The position numbers were made by a program, and so were the translations under genes. Below are positions 39,158 through 52,200 of a stretch of DNA of 64,000 bases, in pieces. The DNA comes from Dipetalonema caudispina. Lineage: Eukaryota > Nematoda > Chromadorea > Rhabditida > Onchocercidae. The stretch is from NCBI GenBank assembly GCA_013365325.1, contig JABVXV010000024.1, positions 411,057 through 475,056 of the forward strand, in the 5' to 3' direction. The notes beneath the pieces were generated by a model. The model did no database searches. It was not told the DNA's origin and saw only the letters and a program-made list of their open reading frames with translations. Positions within the stretch are counted from its first letter, which is position 1; each line of letters opens with the position of its first letter.

Positions 39158-42100
39158 ATGTATCAGCTGGGCTATCTTGGTAGAAAAAAGCCGCATCTAA
39201 TATAGTGATTTAATACCACAAATGCATCGCAATAAGTTATTGAAGAAAGACTGCACATATGCCTAGAAATGGAAATCTGATATAACTTGTTCATTTTTCC
39301 GGAAAACTGCCAAAAAAAAAAAATCTTTTTCAAGATAGAGATAGAAATCTTCCACTCATTGTTGAATAAGTCAATATTTTATTGATTTTATTATCCAAAA
39401 ATTACATTGATATAGCTGGAGTAAGGCTTATTTCAGGTTCAGTTTCGAGTAAGGCAATAAATTTGAATGTGGATCCGAAGTTGATACGTAATATTGGTAT
39501 TATTGCGCATATTGATGCGGGGAAGACGACGGTTACAGAGCGCTTATTATATCTTGCTGGTGCAACAAAGTTTTTGGGAAATGTTGATTCTGGTTTGTCG
39601 TTATTTCTCCAGATTTATTTCGAATTATTTTATATATAAACATAGGTGGAATCAGAAGCTGAGATTAAAAACACTAATTTCAGGGAATACTGTAACAGAT
39701 TTCATGGAGTTAGAACGTGAACGAGGTATTACAATACAGTCTGCAGCAGTAACATTGTTGTGGAAAAAACATCGAATCAATTTAATTGATACTCCTGGAC
39801 ATGTCGATTTCACTCTAGAAGTATGAGCACACTGGATGAAATTTAATTTTTAATGCAGCATGTTTCTTTACTCATTCTTGTTACAAGCATCACTGTAAAA
39901 TGTTGAAAAATGATTTGAATTTGAAGCTGAAGTATTGATTCATGAACTCTTCCTGATTTCATATCTTCTAAATTATACTGAACAAATCAACAGATAATTC
40001 CAACTCCATTGTTGAGCTGTTTGTTTATTACAGGTTGAAAGATGTCTTCGGGTTTTAGATGGCGCTGTAACTGTTTTGGATGCATCAGCTGGTGTACAGG
40101 CACAAACTATAGCTGTATGTCGACAAGCGAAAAAGTTTTCCATTCCATCGGTTTTTTTCCTAAATAAAATGGATAAACAAGCTGCGAATTTCTGCAAATC
40201 TGTTGATTCAATAACGGAGAGATTGGGACTAATAAATCCAATCAACGTGTGTTTTTTTGATTGCTTAAGTTAATTCTAAAGGAGACAAAGTTCATACTTG
40301 TTTTCTTTCGTTTAACTTATTTCCGTTCAAAATACATGACATTTCCGTACAAATGGTTGATTTTTTCAGGTTTGTATACCCATTGCATGTAAAGACAAGC
40401 GTTTTGTGGTGGTTGTGGATGTAATTAATAAGCGTTACTTGAATTTTGACTTAGATAACGAGGCACGTTGGACCGATTTGAAAGAGAACAATTCCCAGTA
40501 AGTTGCTTCTGTGGATGAAATTTGTTGCATACATATTTTGTTTAATGGCTGATACTGTAGAGGACATAATTTTGAGATTCCCAAAAAAGTTTTGATAATT
40601 GTTTCATGTTTGGATTTGAACAAATGATGACTGCTCGTGAAGAGATGTTTTCAAAATTGGCCGATTTGGATGATCATTTTGCTGATACATTTTTGCAAAC
40701 TAGCAGTGAAGATGATGCTTTGAATACAGAAGCGCTTGATGCTATGAGACGACTTACACTTACTCATCGGATTGTTCCGGTGGCTTGTGGATCAGCGTTA
40801 AGGTAGATTGTGTCCTAATTCCATCATCTAAATCAGAATAAAAATGTTGCATCAATATTTTGCAGATGTGTACAAAGTGTAAGTCCAATCCTTGATTTGG
40901 TCGTTAGCTGTTTACCATGTCCGGTAGAGAAGAATGATCTTGTCAATAAAGTCTTTGGCAACGACTTAAGTGCCCTGGTATTTAAGGTTAGTTTGTCACT
41001 GTTAACTCCTTAAGGTTACATATTGGCTTAGAAAGCTCGAAGGTCTGTTCTGCTCTTTTTTTTTTTAAATAATTTATGTCATCTTAGTCTGGATTACACT
41101 TCATTCAGTCCGCTCGAATCTTAAATGTTTTAATTTTCGTTCCTGCTGATCATGCAGAGCAACTTTCCTTCTATCGCACTTAAATAGTGATAGAAATGGA
41201 GAACTGTTCAAGCTTCCATTTATCACTTATCGTCATTCTGTGCTACACAGTTTTGATCAACTCAAGAATAAGTGAAACGAAACCAGGTGGTCAAACTCCC
41301 AAACAAGATAAATTATAAGCATTTTTTAGCTTCTGGAAAACAGAAATAGAAAGATATTTGTTTTAAACAGAAAAAGATTATTAACAAACTACTGTGTCTC
41401 TTTCATTTGCTCATATCAGATGTTACAGATTGGACATGACACAAGGTTTGGACAGTTAACATATGTGCGTGTATATACCGGTGAAATTAAAAATATGGAT
41501 TCGTTGTATAATGCTAACAAGGGCAGTGTAGAAAATAAATTTAATGTTCATATTCCGCACAGTGATCAACTTCAATTGACTTCATCTGTCAAGGTTTCTT
41601 ATCAGATAATTTTGAGTTTCCACTGTATTGTTTTCTGATTTCCTGATTCTGGAATATCTTTTTATTAAGTTATTCAAGTTCATATTTTGGTTTGTAAAAT
41701 TTATTCACTCTTCCTTTACTCTTTCATTTTCTTGATTAGAACCTTCCCATTAGTGAATTTGAGAAATATTAGATAAAAAATAAAATTTCTTATTTCTGTA
41801 ATTTTTATGAAAAAGTCTGTTGTTGCAGGCAGGAAACATCGCTGTTCTAACAGGTATGAAGTCTACAGTTACGGGGGATACACTCGTTGCAAGTAAAAGA
41901 GCAGCTGAAATGGCAAGTGAAAGGCGTCGGAAGCTAACCGATGAAGATCTTGCTGGAGCTTATAATTTATTCTTCCAAACTGTAAAAATTTTTCATTTGA
42001 TTTATTAATGGAACTTAGACAAATTTTGTGCAAGTTCTTCATTATTCTGATGAGATTCTAAAGATTTTAAAATACTTAGTGGGCATGATATAGATTTCAA

Positions 42101-44347
42101 TTAAATCTTACTTGGTTTACTAAGAACAGAAGGAAACTCGGCAATTTTAAAGTCTGCAGGTCATCCTGGACATTCAGTTGGTTCCGTAAAATCTATTTTA
42201 CTAGCGGGCATTGAAGCACCTGATCCAGTTTATTTTTGCACTATTGAAGCACCTTCTGAAACATCTAATGTGAAGTTTGAAAAGGTAAAATATTTAGATG
42301 GTTATTCATTCATTTCTGTAAATTTGTTATTCGCATTAATTAGAATTTCGTAAAATTTTAAAAAATTTAGTTTTTGATTTCTCGTTTCTTATTTGAAGAT
42401 TTCTGCTAAAATAAGATTTGAAGTTGATTGGAAATTTCCAAATCACTGTTTTGTTTTTTGAATGTAACTTACTAATGTTACGAAATCTTACATTAGAAGT
42501 GTAATTCAGTTAATATTTCTGAGTTGAATACTTTATAGGCGTTGCAAGAGCTAACAATAGAAGATCCGTCCTTGAAAGTACGACATGACAGCGAATTAGG
42601 TCAAACAATTATTGGTGCAATGGGCGAACTACATATGGAAGTTATCAAAGATAGATTTCGACGTGATTATGGCTTGAATGTTTTCATAGGATCGTTGCAG
42701 GTTTTTAAATTCTTTCTTTATTCAATTATTAAAAAATGAAAGATTGTGGAGAAATTTGAGAATTTAAAATCTGAAGAAGTTAAACTTTCTACTATTATTG
42801 GTGTTCTAATGAAGTTTTGTTTCAGGTCGCATATCGCGAAGTAATTGAAAATGAAGTTACGAATACCACAATTTTAAGTGCTACATTTGGTGATAACGAA
42901 ATGAAACACGAATGTAAGATTACTTTCACTGTTAAACCGAGTAGAGACGGTGGGAAATTCAAGCAGGTTTGCATTATAATTTTTGCGAGATAAAAGATGA
43001 ACATGTCGGTTAGGAGGTCTGTGAAAGATACTTCTCGTAACTTTTACATTACATTTATGGTTTTCTTTCATCAAAATTATGGCACCACAGCTCTCAATAT
43101 GAGCTGTTTGCTTTTTGCTTTGTATAAGATCCTTTTTTCTCATTGCCAACATTATGATCCGTAATGCCCAGCGGAATTTAAACTGCACGTATTGTTGTGT
43201 TGCATAATAGAGGTTGCAAATGAATATATCTTGGAATTGTCTGATATGATACGGGATCTGTTAAAATGTGTCTAGTTGGATAAGGACGTTTGAAACGTGT
43301 GTTTTGTACTAGCTCTTGGCTAAACATTAACTGATGAAATTTCTTTGATATAAGATACATCTAGTTGAAATCAAGATGCCGGAATAGCAGAACAGCAAAA
43401 CTGCCCAAAAATTCAGTTTATTGTTTTTCCGTAGATAGTATAGCTACTAAACCGAAACGATCAGGTGCCAGTCTATTAAAGGATATTCATGATTTCAAGA
43501 TTTAACTAGTAAGCCAACGTACTGGTTAAGCTACCAATGAAAGATCAGTGGGTATCAAAGAGGAAGTATCAAAAATCATCATTGAAAAATATGCATTATA
43601 GGCATCCTTTCATTTTTGTTACTTATCAGTGCGTAATCGCAGTTGTAACATTTTAGGTTGTGGTACTCTTGGATGGTGATAATGAAAATGCAGGTGTTGG
43701 CATACCTGAAAATTGGTTGAATGCAATTAATGAAGGTTGTACTAGTGCCCTTTACACAGGACCACTCGCTGGTTTCACAGTTTATGATGTTACCGTGATA
43801 CTAACAGAATTTGTGGCCAGTGGGAGACGTTTGAATCCTGCAATAATATCTGCTGCTGCCAACAAGTGTGTAAGTGAGGCTTTACAAAAGGCAGGCACGC
43901 GTTTGTTGGAGCCTATAATGAATGTTGAGGTATTATTTGAGTTTTTTCTTTTGTCCATTCTTTAAAACTCCTGAAAATCTTAGAACAATCAAATCAGAGT
44001 AACTTTGCACTGCACATATAAATAATTAAGTTTAAAAAAAAGAAAAAAAGACTTATTTGTAGCAATTATTTTAGGTACTTACAACAAATAAAAGACATGC
44101 AGATATGACATTGCAAGAAGTCTATAAACGAAGAGGCATTGTGTCACAGTCTGGGATAGAATGTATCAGTGATACGTATGTTGTTCGATGCATTATGCCA
44201 CTTGCCGAATTACAAGGATTCTCTAAAAATATTCGCATAATAACTTCCGGACATGCAAGTATTCATCTGGAGGTAGGTGGGTATCAAGATGTAAGCGAGC
44301 AGAAACAAAAGGAAATTGCAAACTTAACCCGGATCGGATACCGTTGA
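39158..44347 (+). CDS. GFM2: Mitochondrial ribosome-recycling GTPase EF-G2 (GFM2)
   Basis: Exons: 39158-39179 (tentative start), 39437-39592, 39684-39820, 40034-40246, 40370-40497, 40590-40802, 40866-40986, 41420-41593, 41829-41981, 42125-42284, 42539-42700, 42826-42966, 43657-43929, 44075-44347; about 775 residues, close to human GFM2 (779). The protein acts with mitochondrial RRF to split post-termination ribosomes. The GTPase domain shows G1 AHIDAGKTT, switch [13 protein letters not shown]3 DTPGHVDF and G4 NKMDK. GFM2 rather than GFM1 is indicated by [43 protein letters not shown] and the domain IV/V text [17 protein letters not shown]. Three points are weak: exon one (MYQLGYL) is not a convincing mitochondrial presequence; the acceptor of exon six (aaaaaag) is poor; exons nine and ten do not agree in phase, so a small exon or a different splice site is missing near 41982-42124. 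AATAAA lies 225 bases beyond the stop. Confidence 0.93.
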
Positions 44348-47300
44348 TTATTCGTGGATTTGGTAATACATAGCAACTAGCGATGTATGTACAGTTTCCT
44401 TTAGGTTCTGTGAGAGGATTTACCGCTTTTTGAATTGTTGGTTATATTGATCTTTATTTTGTTGCTTATTTTCTATCAACCATAAAATATAGTCCATATT
44501 CATGTTGCCTGGTTGAAATGCTACTAAAATATATTTAGTAAAAAGAGCGGTATGAAACGATGAATACTCATAATAAAGAGATGTCCCATTTCTATTTGCG
44601 TTTTGGCATTTGCACTCAGACGCACTCTCTGTGCGTTAGTTTGCCCTCTTAGCCGATGTGTATGGAAATCAATTAAATTCAAGTTTCATGTTTATTTACA
44701 AAGGTATAAGTTATAAAAACATATTCGTATGTGAGTGCCGAAGTACATATTTTTAGCATTACCCTGTTAAATGGTTATACATTTGCAGTTAGTATATGAT
44801 CTCCGTCGCATCATTTCGAATGTTTTTGTATTTCCATGTATTCTTCGTATAAATTGATTCTGGAATCAACAGTAAAAGTAGAAATTGTGGACTTTTAAAA
44901 AAATTTTTTACATGAAATTGCTGAATACGGCACCTCTCTTTCAGACTAATTTACTTACAAACTACTACATTTAAAGCTTTAAAAGTACCGAATGATGCAT
45001 ATGTCTATTGAAATGAATGGCGCGCAAGTGCTTTATACTTAAATTTTGGAAATTACTTTAGAAACATTTAATTTTCAGTATATTTCTATCAGTCAGCTGT
45101 AGTCTTCACATTATGATCACATCATTTTCTGTTAAGGAAATTTCGAAGTTACTTGTGAGTTTCATTCATTCGGGACTCTCTGTGATACTTCTACACTTTA
45201 GGAATAGAAGTCTTTTGTTGAATTCTGTTGCCAGTGAAACATAGGTGTAGAAGTGAAATGTGATGTTAGATGTTCATACCGTATTATTTATTTAATTATA
45301 TTTTCTATTTAGTAGTGGTCGTTGAGCACATGCCTAACTTTTCGAATCTCGTAGTTTGAGCAGTATTTTTTCCTCTTATGTTAAGATTGCCAGTTGTTGT
45401 TAATATCGAAAAGTATCATCTTTGATCCAATTAAAGATAGTGCTTATTTGATTCTTATATCTCATATAATATCTGTCATGATGAACACCTGAAGTTGTTC
45501 ATCGCACGATAATAATTTGCGAATTTTCATATGGATTACCATTTAGCGTAAAACTTTGATGGAACAAGAAAGTATAATTCAGGAAGTTTTGCCGTTCAAA
45601 TTATTTCTGGTCTAATATAACCAATTAATATTGGCTTGGTTTCAAATTTTATGCAAGCTAGATGGCCTATTGAAATGATTTTGTAACTTTCATAAACTTT
45701 TCTAAAAAATTTTCGGAATCATTGGAAGGGGCGTTGTAAATAATCATGAAGAAATCTGAAAAATGATTGACCAGATTGCAATGATGCAGACATGTAGTTT
45801 TCATCGAGTTTCATTCATATCATGGTCTATTTGGAATTCTGTCTGATAATTAATTCTATTCACTTTAAAATTTGATCAAGATATTAAAGTTGAAGTAAGA
45901 AAAGGAAATGGTTGTGAGGAGATATTTTAGGTTTGATTTCCTCAAAAGATAAAAAATACAGGGAAATATTTTCGTATGAATCTAATGCTTCATTTAAACA
46001 TTTAATATTCCGTTCGAAGGCGTTTGTTATTTGTAACGATAAAGGAGTAAAACTGAGTAATGATATCGAGAAGAAGGTTGTTGTTCGAAATTTTCAACAT
46101 TTGCAGTGGTACTCTTCCCTGACCTTCAGTCTGCACCGACATTTAATTTGACAAACACACTTTCTAATTACTTTTTAATCAGTCTATTTCCTTCGAATGA
46201 GAAAACTAATAAAATCATTTTATTTGCTTGAGAGCAATCAAAAAGGTTAGAAATACAAGGAATGAGACAGATTTTCATTTCATATTCATTTTTTTTTTTT
46301 TTCTCTGAGAGCGAAATTCATAAATTATTCGTATTGTTTCTGTTGATAGTATTGTTTTGGATTTTTACTTCATATCTTTTTTTTTCCTGCGAGTGAAATT
46401 GGTAACTTAAATTATTCCAATAATTCCCTTTGATGGTAATATTTTAGATACAACCGTTAAATTCTTTCATCACAAAGATCGTTAAAATTGCATTAATCTA
46501 CTTTGATTTCACTTAAATTTACCTCTACATAAAAACGTTCATGATTTGAAATGAAGTTAAAGTTTGAATAATCTTTATTTATTAGCCATGAAACAGTCAG
46601 AATATAATAAATATAAGTCTTTTTTTTTTACTTATATAATCAAGCTAAAACAATTTTTTCATCGAGTCCTTAACTTCACCATTCCAACTCTACTACGATT
46701 GACATCATTGTTTAGAAAAACATTATTTTGAAAATTGAGAACAAAAATTCATCCACATCGAATAGATTCATTAAAGAAGTTCCTTTAAAAAAAAAATTTC
46801 AAAGCATAGTATTTGTTGATTTTTGGAAAAAATTTTGAAAAAAAAAAACATTGAAATTTTTATTCATGAAAAACGTATAGTGTTTAAGCAATAAGAGTTT
46901 GAAAAGTCATAAATTATTTTTTCTTCGAACTTTTAATAATCGTCTTTCCTACCTTTTCATTGCTTTCTGGATTTCGCCAATCCAAAAATGACACTAATCA
47001 TTCTTCCTCTTTTTCTTAATTAGGTTTCAATCTGTCATTTCTGCGAAATGAACTCAAAGTCTAACCAGTCAACTCTCTCACTTGTCTTGATACCTTATCA
47101 GCGATAAAGACAACTTAAATAGATGGATAAATTATTACATCAAAAGTCTTTATCACACCAAAACATAACATCCTACCAGTTTGTTTCACCGAATTGTTTT
47201 AAATAAACTTCCAAAATTTTCTTCTACCTTTGTTTTGAACTGTGAACAAAATTTTATGTGGCACTATCTGGATGGCTTGATATCTAAGCTTATAGTATCA

Positions 47301-48055
47301 AAACTAGCTTGAAAACAGAATCAAGAAATGTCTATCTGCAATACTGCAACATTATGATTTCCTCCTTATATATTTTTGTTGTAAGAAAATAGAAGATATC
47401 ATATCATATCAGTAAATGGAAAATTCGGCAGTACAAAGATCTTTAAGAATTTCGATGAGAAGTATGTTGCTATAAATATTCTTCCACTCATTCTTTTGTC
47501 TAAATGTTTTCACCATAAAATATCCACAAAAAAAAAAAGCTTTTCTGTTGTATTCAATATCAACTTGGCAGCATTCTTGTTATTCTTCCTTTTAAGCATC
47601 AATTATTAGTAAATTGATAAATTCGCTTTTCACAAAAGCTTTAAGAAAAGAAATTCGGCAGCATGAATTAATAAATTACTGCGGTAGTTTGCTCCTTTAG
47701 TTCAAAATCTCTTCATTTTTTTTCCCAATTTCGATGAGTAATAGTTTATCGATAACTGTTTGAATAATATAAAAGATCTTATCTTCTTTCCCTTCCTTTA
47801 ATTCGAAAAAATTCGTAATTATTATTATACTTAAATAATAAATCTGTCTTTTGGCAGCTAAATGTTTAAATGAATGGTAATTTACTTTCGTTACATGAAA
47901 TATCCACTTGTTATTATTAATATCTTTTCCTAAATGAATTTTTTTTTTTTTTTGTTGTTGTTGTTGTTTTCTTTTGGAAATAGACATGCGATAAGATTGA
48001 AATTTTTTAATTCATGATATAATGAGGATTATGCGAATTCATACAGAGTAGAGAA
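44348..48055. other. Intergenic, no gene seen
   Basis: After the GFM2 3' UTR there is about 3.5 kb with no exon I can support on either strand. Open frames here (45933-46151 on plus, 47697-47987 on minus) lack splice context and recognisable protein, and the latter begins in a poly-T/GTT repeat. Confidence 0.6.
44572..44577 (+). terminator. Polyadenylation signal of GFM2
   Basis: AATAAA, 225 bases after the GFM2 stop codon, followed by T-rich sequence; the nearest good hexamer downstream of the gene. Confidence 0.5.
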
Positions 48056-48064
48056 TATAAAAGG
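48056..48064 (+). promoter_or_regulatory. TATA-box-like promoter element
   Basis: TATAAAAGG is an excellent TATA match. It is followed after about 20-60 bases by a GC-richer stretch (atttcggagcacacagtcga), then by a possible first exon at 48307 and the secreted-protein gene at 49277, all on the plus strand. Most nematode promoters lack a clear TATA box, so a strongly or stage-specifically expressed gene would fit. No transcription start can be proven from sequence. Confidence 0.45.
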
Positions 48065-48306
48065 AGTGATCGATCTCGATTTCGATTTCGGAGCACACAG
48101 TCGACCGCAATTCTTTGCAACCCTTTTAACCTCTCCACCCTATGATTACCCAGTTATTTCGACCGGTTGACAACTGAACACCACGCAACTTTTTTCTCTA
48201 TATTTTATCCATTATAACTTGCATGTTTGGATTTGATCACAATATCGTGTTCACAATTTCCATGGAAATGTGATTTTCAAGCATATAACGATCATTGAAT
48301 AAAAGG

Positions 48307-48365
48307 ATGCCGGAAGCTGTTCAAAACGATTTTTGGAACTCTACCATTGTTATAATTGAAGATGG
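48307..48365 (+). CDS. Possible alternative first coding exon of the Cys-rich gene
   Basis: An ATG (MPEAVQNDF...) opens 19 codons plus two bases and ends at a GTATAT donor. Its phase matches the acceptor at 49269, and joining would read EDG-NK-MKHW, that is, in frame into the signal-peptide exon. A 22-residue polar extension ahead of a signal peptide would make an internal signal anchor, so either this is a separate isoform, a 5' UTR with a chance open frame, or unrelated. Agreement of phase alone happens by chance one time in three. Confidence 0.25.
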
Positions 48366-49276
48366 GTATATCGATTATTTTTCGAGAATTTTAAATATGA
48401 ATTTTTTGAACAGGCAAAATTGCTACACTTTTCAATTGAGCATTGATTTAAAAAGTGGCTGATGACTTCTATCAATATGATTATTCATACTTCTTCAACT
48501 TATTTGATACCTGTTTAGATGGTATTTATTAAGGAAATGAAATTCAAAAAAAGAGAAAGAAAAAAATAATATCCGTTAGAAACGAATTTCAAAGCGTAAG
48601 TAAAGGGTGAACAGCCCCTTTATCCCAAAATATAAAAACTAGTTTTCTCGATCAAACAAAATATCAGTGGTTGTAATGACAAATTCCTGGATGGCGATGT
48701 TTTGTGTCGTGTATGTAGCAGCAATTTCGGGTTTCATTTATTTTATTTTAAGCTTTGGCTATTATTTTTTGAATATTAAGCCAAAAATTAAGGTTAAGAG
48801 GGGATTTCTCAGCATCTTTTATTTCTCTTAGTTATTTTAAAATTTTGGAAGATAATATTTCGACTCTCAATAGTTTCATTCATGGATTCCTGGATATTTT
48901 ACCTCTTTAAAATATGGAAATAACTTTGAATTAACTTAGAATAAATTGTTGATGTGTGGCTATTTTTAAATAAAGCTTTTAATTGTTTAAACAAAGCGAA
49001 ATTAGTCAACAGAACTTTCCGGATGATTAATGAGATGCAATCCATTTCTTTGAAAATATAAGGAAATGTGCAATCACGTGAACAACTATTTTGAAAGTAG
49101 GGTGGATTCGAGCTTTACTTGAGAATAGAAATGAATTAATTACAATTTTTATCTGTTCTCATTCCTATTTCCAAAATGATCGATTGATCGAATGTCTTTT
49201 GATATCTCGCGTTATTGTCCTGTTTTATATTCTTGCCAAATTGTACAAAAAAATTGTCAAAACTTTCAGAAACAAA

Positions 49277-52200
49277 ATGAAGCATTGGCTAGAATTATAT
49301 ATTCCTGTGGCTCTTTGCATGGTAAGTTAATTTCGGCCCCAAATTTTCGAACTTTCCAATTATCTTCCTCCCTATCATTGAATTTGGTAAAGGTGGAAAG
49401 AGATTGCTACAAACGTCTCATTTACTGTTTCCGCTCTCATCATTATCATCATCATCAATCATTATTGGAAGTGAGGATAATTTGATATCAAGCTTATAAT
49501 TAAAGTTTAAAATATGATTTAGAGTAAGAAAGAGGGAGAGGGAGAGAGAAAGGGAGAGAGAACATATGAGGGGAAAAAGAATGGAAAGTAATCTCGAGTT
49601 TCATTATCTTTGATGTAAAAATCAATCTCCTACCTTGTAGGGTCGACCTTCAGGTTTAATCTATGACACATATCTGCCCATCTTTGTTGGTAACACTAAT
49701 ATCAACAATCTGCCATCTCATCAAACATTCACGGAACTTTACAGTGATCGTTACTATCGATAAAAGAAGATTTCCGAAATATTTTTAAAAAAAAAATTTA
49801 ACGATTTAAATTGTATTTTTTCTAATTTTCATTCTAAAAAAGAATTGTTATGCAATTATTGAGATGTGACTTTTACAAAGGAAATTGCATATTTGGTTAT
49901 AAAATATAGGTACCACATTCGCATTTCCTTTCCTCTAATGCAAATATTACTGTATTTCATGTTTGCAATTCGATGAGTAATCTGCATAGCATTCAATCAA
50001 CAAATGATAGTTTTAGTTCGAATGACAATTTCAAATGGGAAATTGAAAATTTTAAGTTTTATGAAATCCTAAGTATTTCTTTTTATTTAAACATTACACT
50101 TTTTTTTTTACTATAATTTATCTCTAGCTAATTCATTAAGGCTATTGTAATCAAACGCTTATTTCATTTTGTTTTTGGTTTCAAATTTTAAGTTGTACGA
50201 AATCATAAATTAAATTTTTCAAATTTTTTCAGAAAGAAATTACAATTTTCATATTAACTGATACATAACTTTCTGCGGGTTATACTAAACCAAAATGCTA
50301 GTATATTTTGTATCCATCATTCCTAATTACTAATTGCACAATTTTAATTGCTACGGCATAATTTTAGTTTTCACTTTAACTGCACAATTCTGCAAATATT
50401 TCTGATTAGTACATTTTTTTTCTTTGGATTGTTGATTTTTTGGGTTGAGTTGGAATTTAAATTTAACTCCCAAATTTTGATGAAGTGTTGAAATAAATCG
50501 TTTAGTGAATACTGTCTGATAAGAGATAACATAAATTCTGTAGGATTTGGAACGAAGTATTAAGCACCAATCTTTCGAAGTTATTTATTTTTTTTGAAAT
50601 TTGAAGAAGACTAGGAAAAAAGAGAAAAATCATTCAGAACTACAAATTTAAAAAGAAATTTTTTTTTTTTTTTTTTGTTGAAATAATTTATAATTTACAG
50701 ACATTTGTTTGGTGTCAGAGTTGTTCCTTACCGTCCCTCTTCGGTAGTCATATGCAATGCATTAAAGATACTGTTTCAAATAATTATGGTATTTTTGAAA
50801 AAGAAATCAGGGAGCATAATCGGTTAGTTTTCAACCTATTACATTTGCAAATTTTTTTAAATTAAGAAGTGAGACTTTGAACTTTCTGTTGCCAATCAAT
50901 GGGGTAATTAATTTAATATTCATTTACTTATCTTAATCAAACAAATAATTGAATTGTTGCAAGCTCATAGTTTTTCAACAATAAATGATTTTTATGAAAG
51001 GCAGCAGCATTTAGCTAGTCCATATTTTTAAGTTGGTTATTGACTAAAAACATTATCCTAACTTCTTTACTGATTTTAGTCCTCAAACTAAAATTATTTC
51101 CTTTTTATATTCCGGAATAGTTATCAGAATAATTGATTTAAATAATATATTTTAAGAGAAAAATTTTTCATTCTTATTTATAACAAATCTTTCAAAAATC
51201 ATACAATTTAACAGTCTTGCAATCAAGTCGTGTTTTGCTCAAACAATTGCGGAAGGCAATCAGGAAAATCGATGCGTTTTAGCGCTCTCTGACTTGGATA
51301 ATAAAGCTTGGGATCGTAATGGTCCGTTACGTGACTGTTCAATTTGTCGAACGGTTGTTTAAATTTCCTTCAAATTTATTTTATCTCTGTATTGTGTTTA
51401 CCGATTGTTTATTCGAAAGTATTTAATTGCGATAATTTATTAAAATAATTTCGAGTGAATTTACGCAAAAATTGAAGCATATATATGAATAGATAATCGA
51501 GCTCAAACTTATATTCCTCATTGTATGATACAGATTTTCGGTAGAAGGACAAATTTCTTGAGTTGCATTTAATTGAGAAATTATTTTAAAAAAATTAAAA
51601 AATTTTAACAATGATATGAATGGCCTGAATGAATTACAGTTCGCTAATGGAGCAATTAAAGCAATGTTGTCGACTTCTGCCGAAGAACAGAAATGTGTGC
51701 GTTCTGAGATTTCCAGGGCTGTAACAATGGAAGCGGAATATTGCTTGCGAAGGAAAATAAACAATTTTGGTGGCATTCCTGAATTTCCGGATTTCGAGGA
51801 AGGTTCATATGCATTTAAGGACGAAGTGTAAGTATGTACTACATTTGAATGAAATCCTCCTGTCATCTAAATTAATAAGCTTATCAATAATGCAACATTT
51901 GTGAATTATTTTAGAATCAATTCGATCTCAGATCATATTTTAATCTACAGTCGTCTAGCATTCTGTAGTGAACGTAAACCGGAACGTGCAGAAGCTACAC
52001 GGCGATGTTTAAAGAATCCGTCTGATGGATATCTAGCAAAACATTGCAATGGTTAAAATTTCAATTATTTTGCACAAATTTTTTAGTCAAAATTCTAAAT
52101 TATTCTTTCAAAAAATTAATTTTGATAAGTTGCAACGAAAATGAAGTGAGCATAGGAATAGAATTTTTTAGTTAGCTCAATTCACATAAAGTATTTCGCT

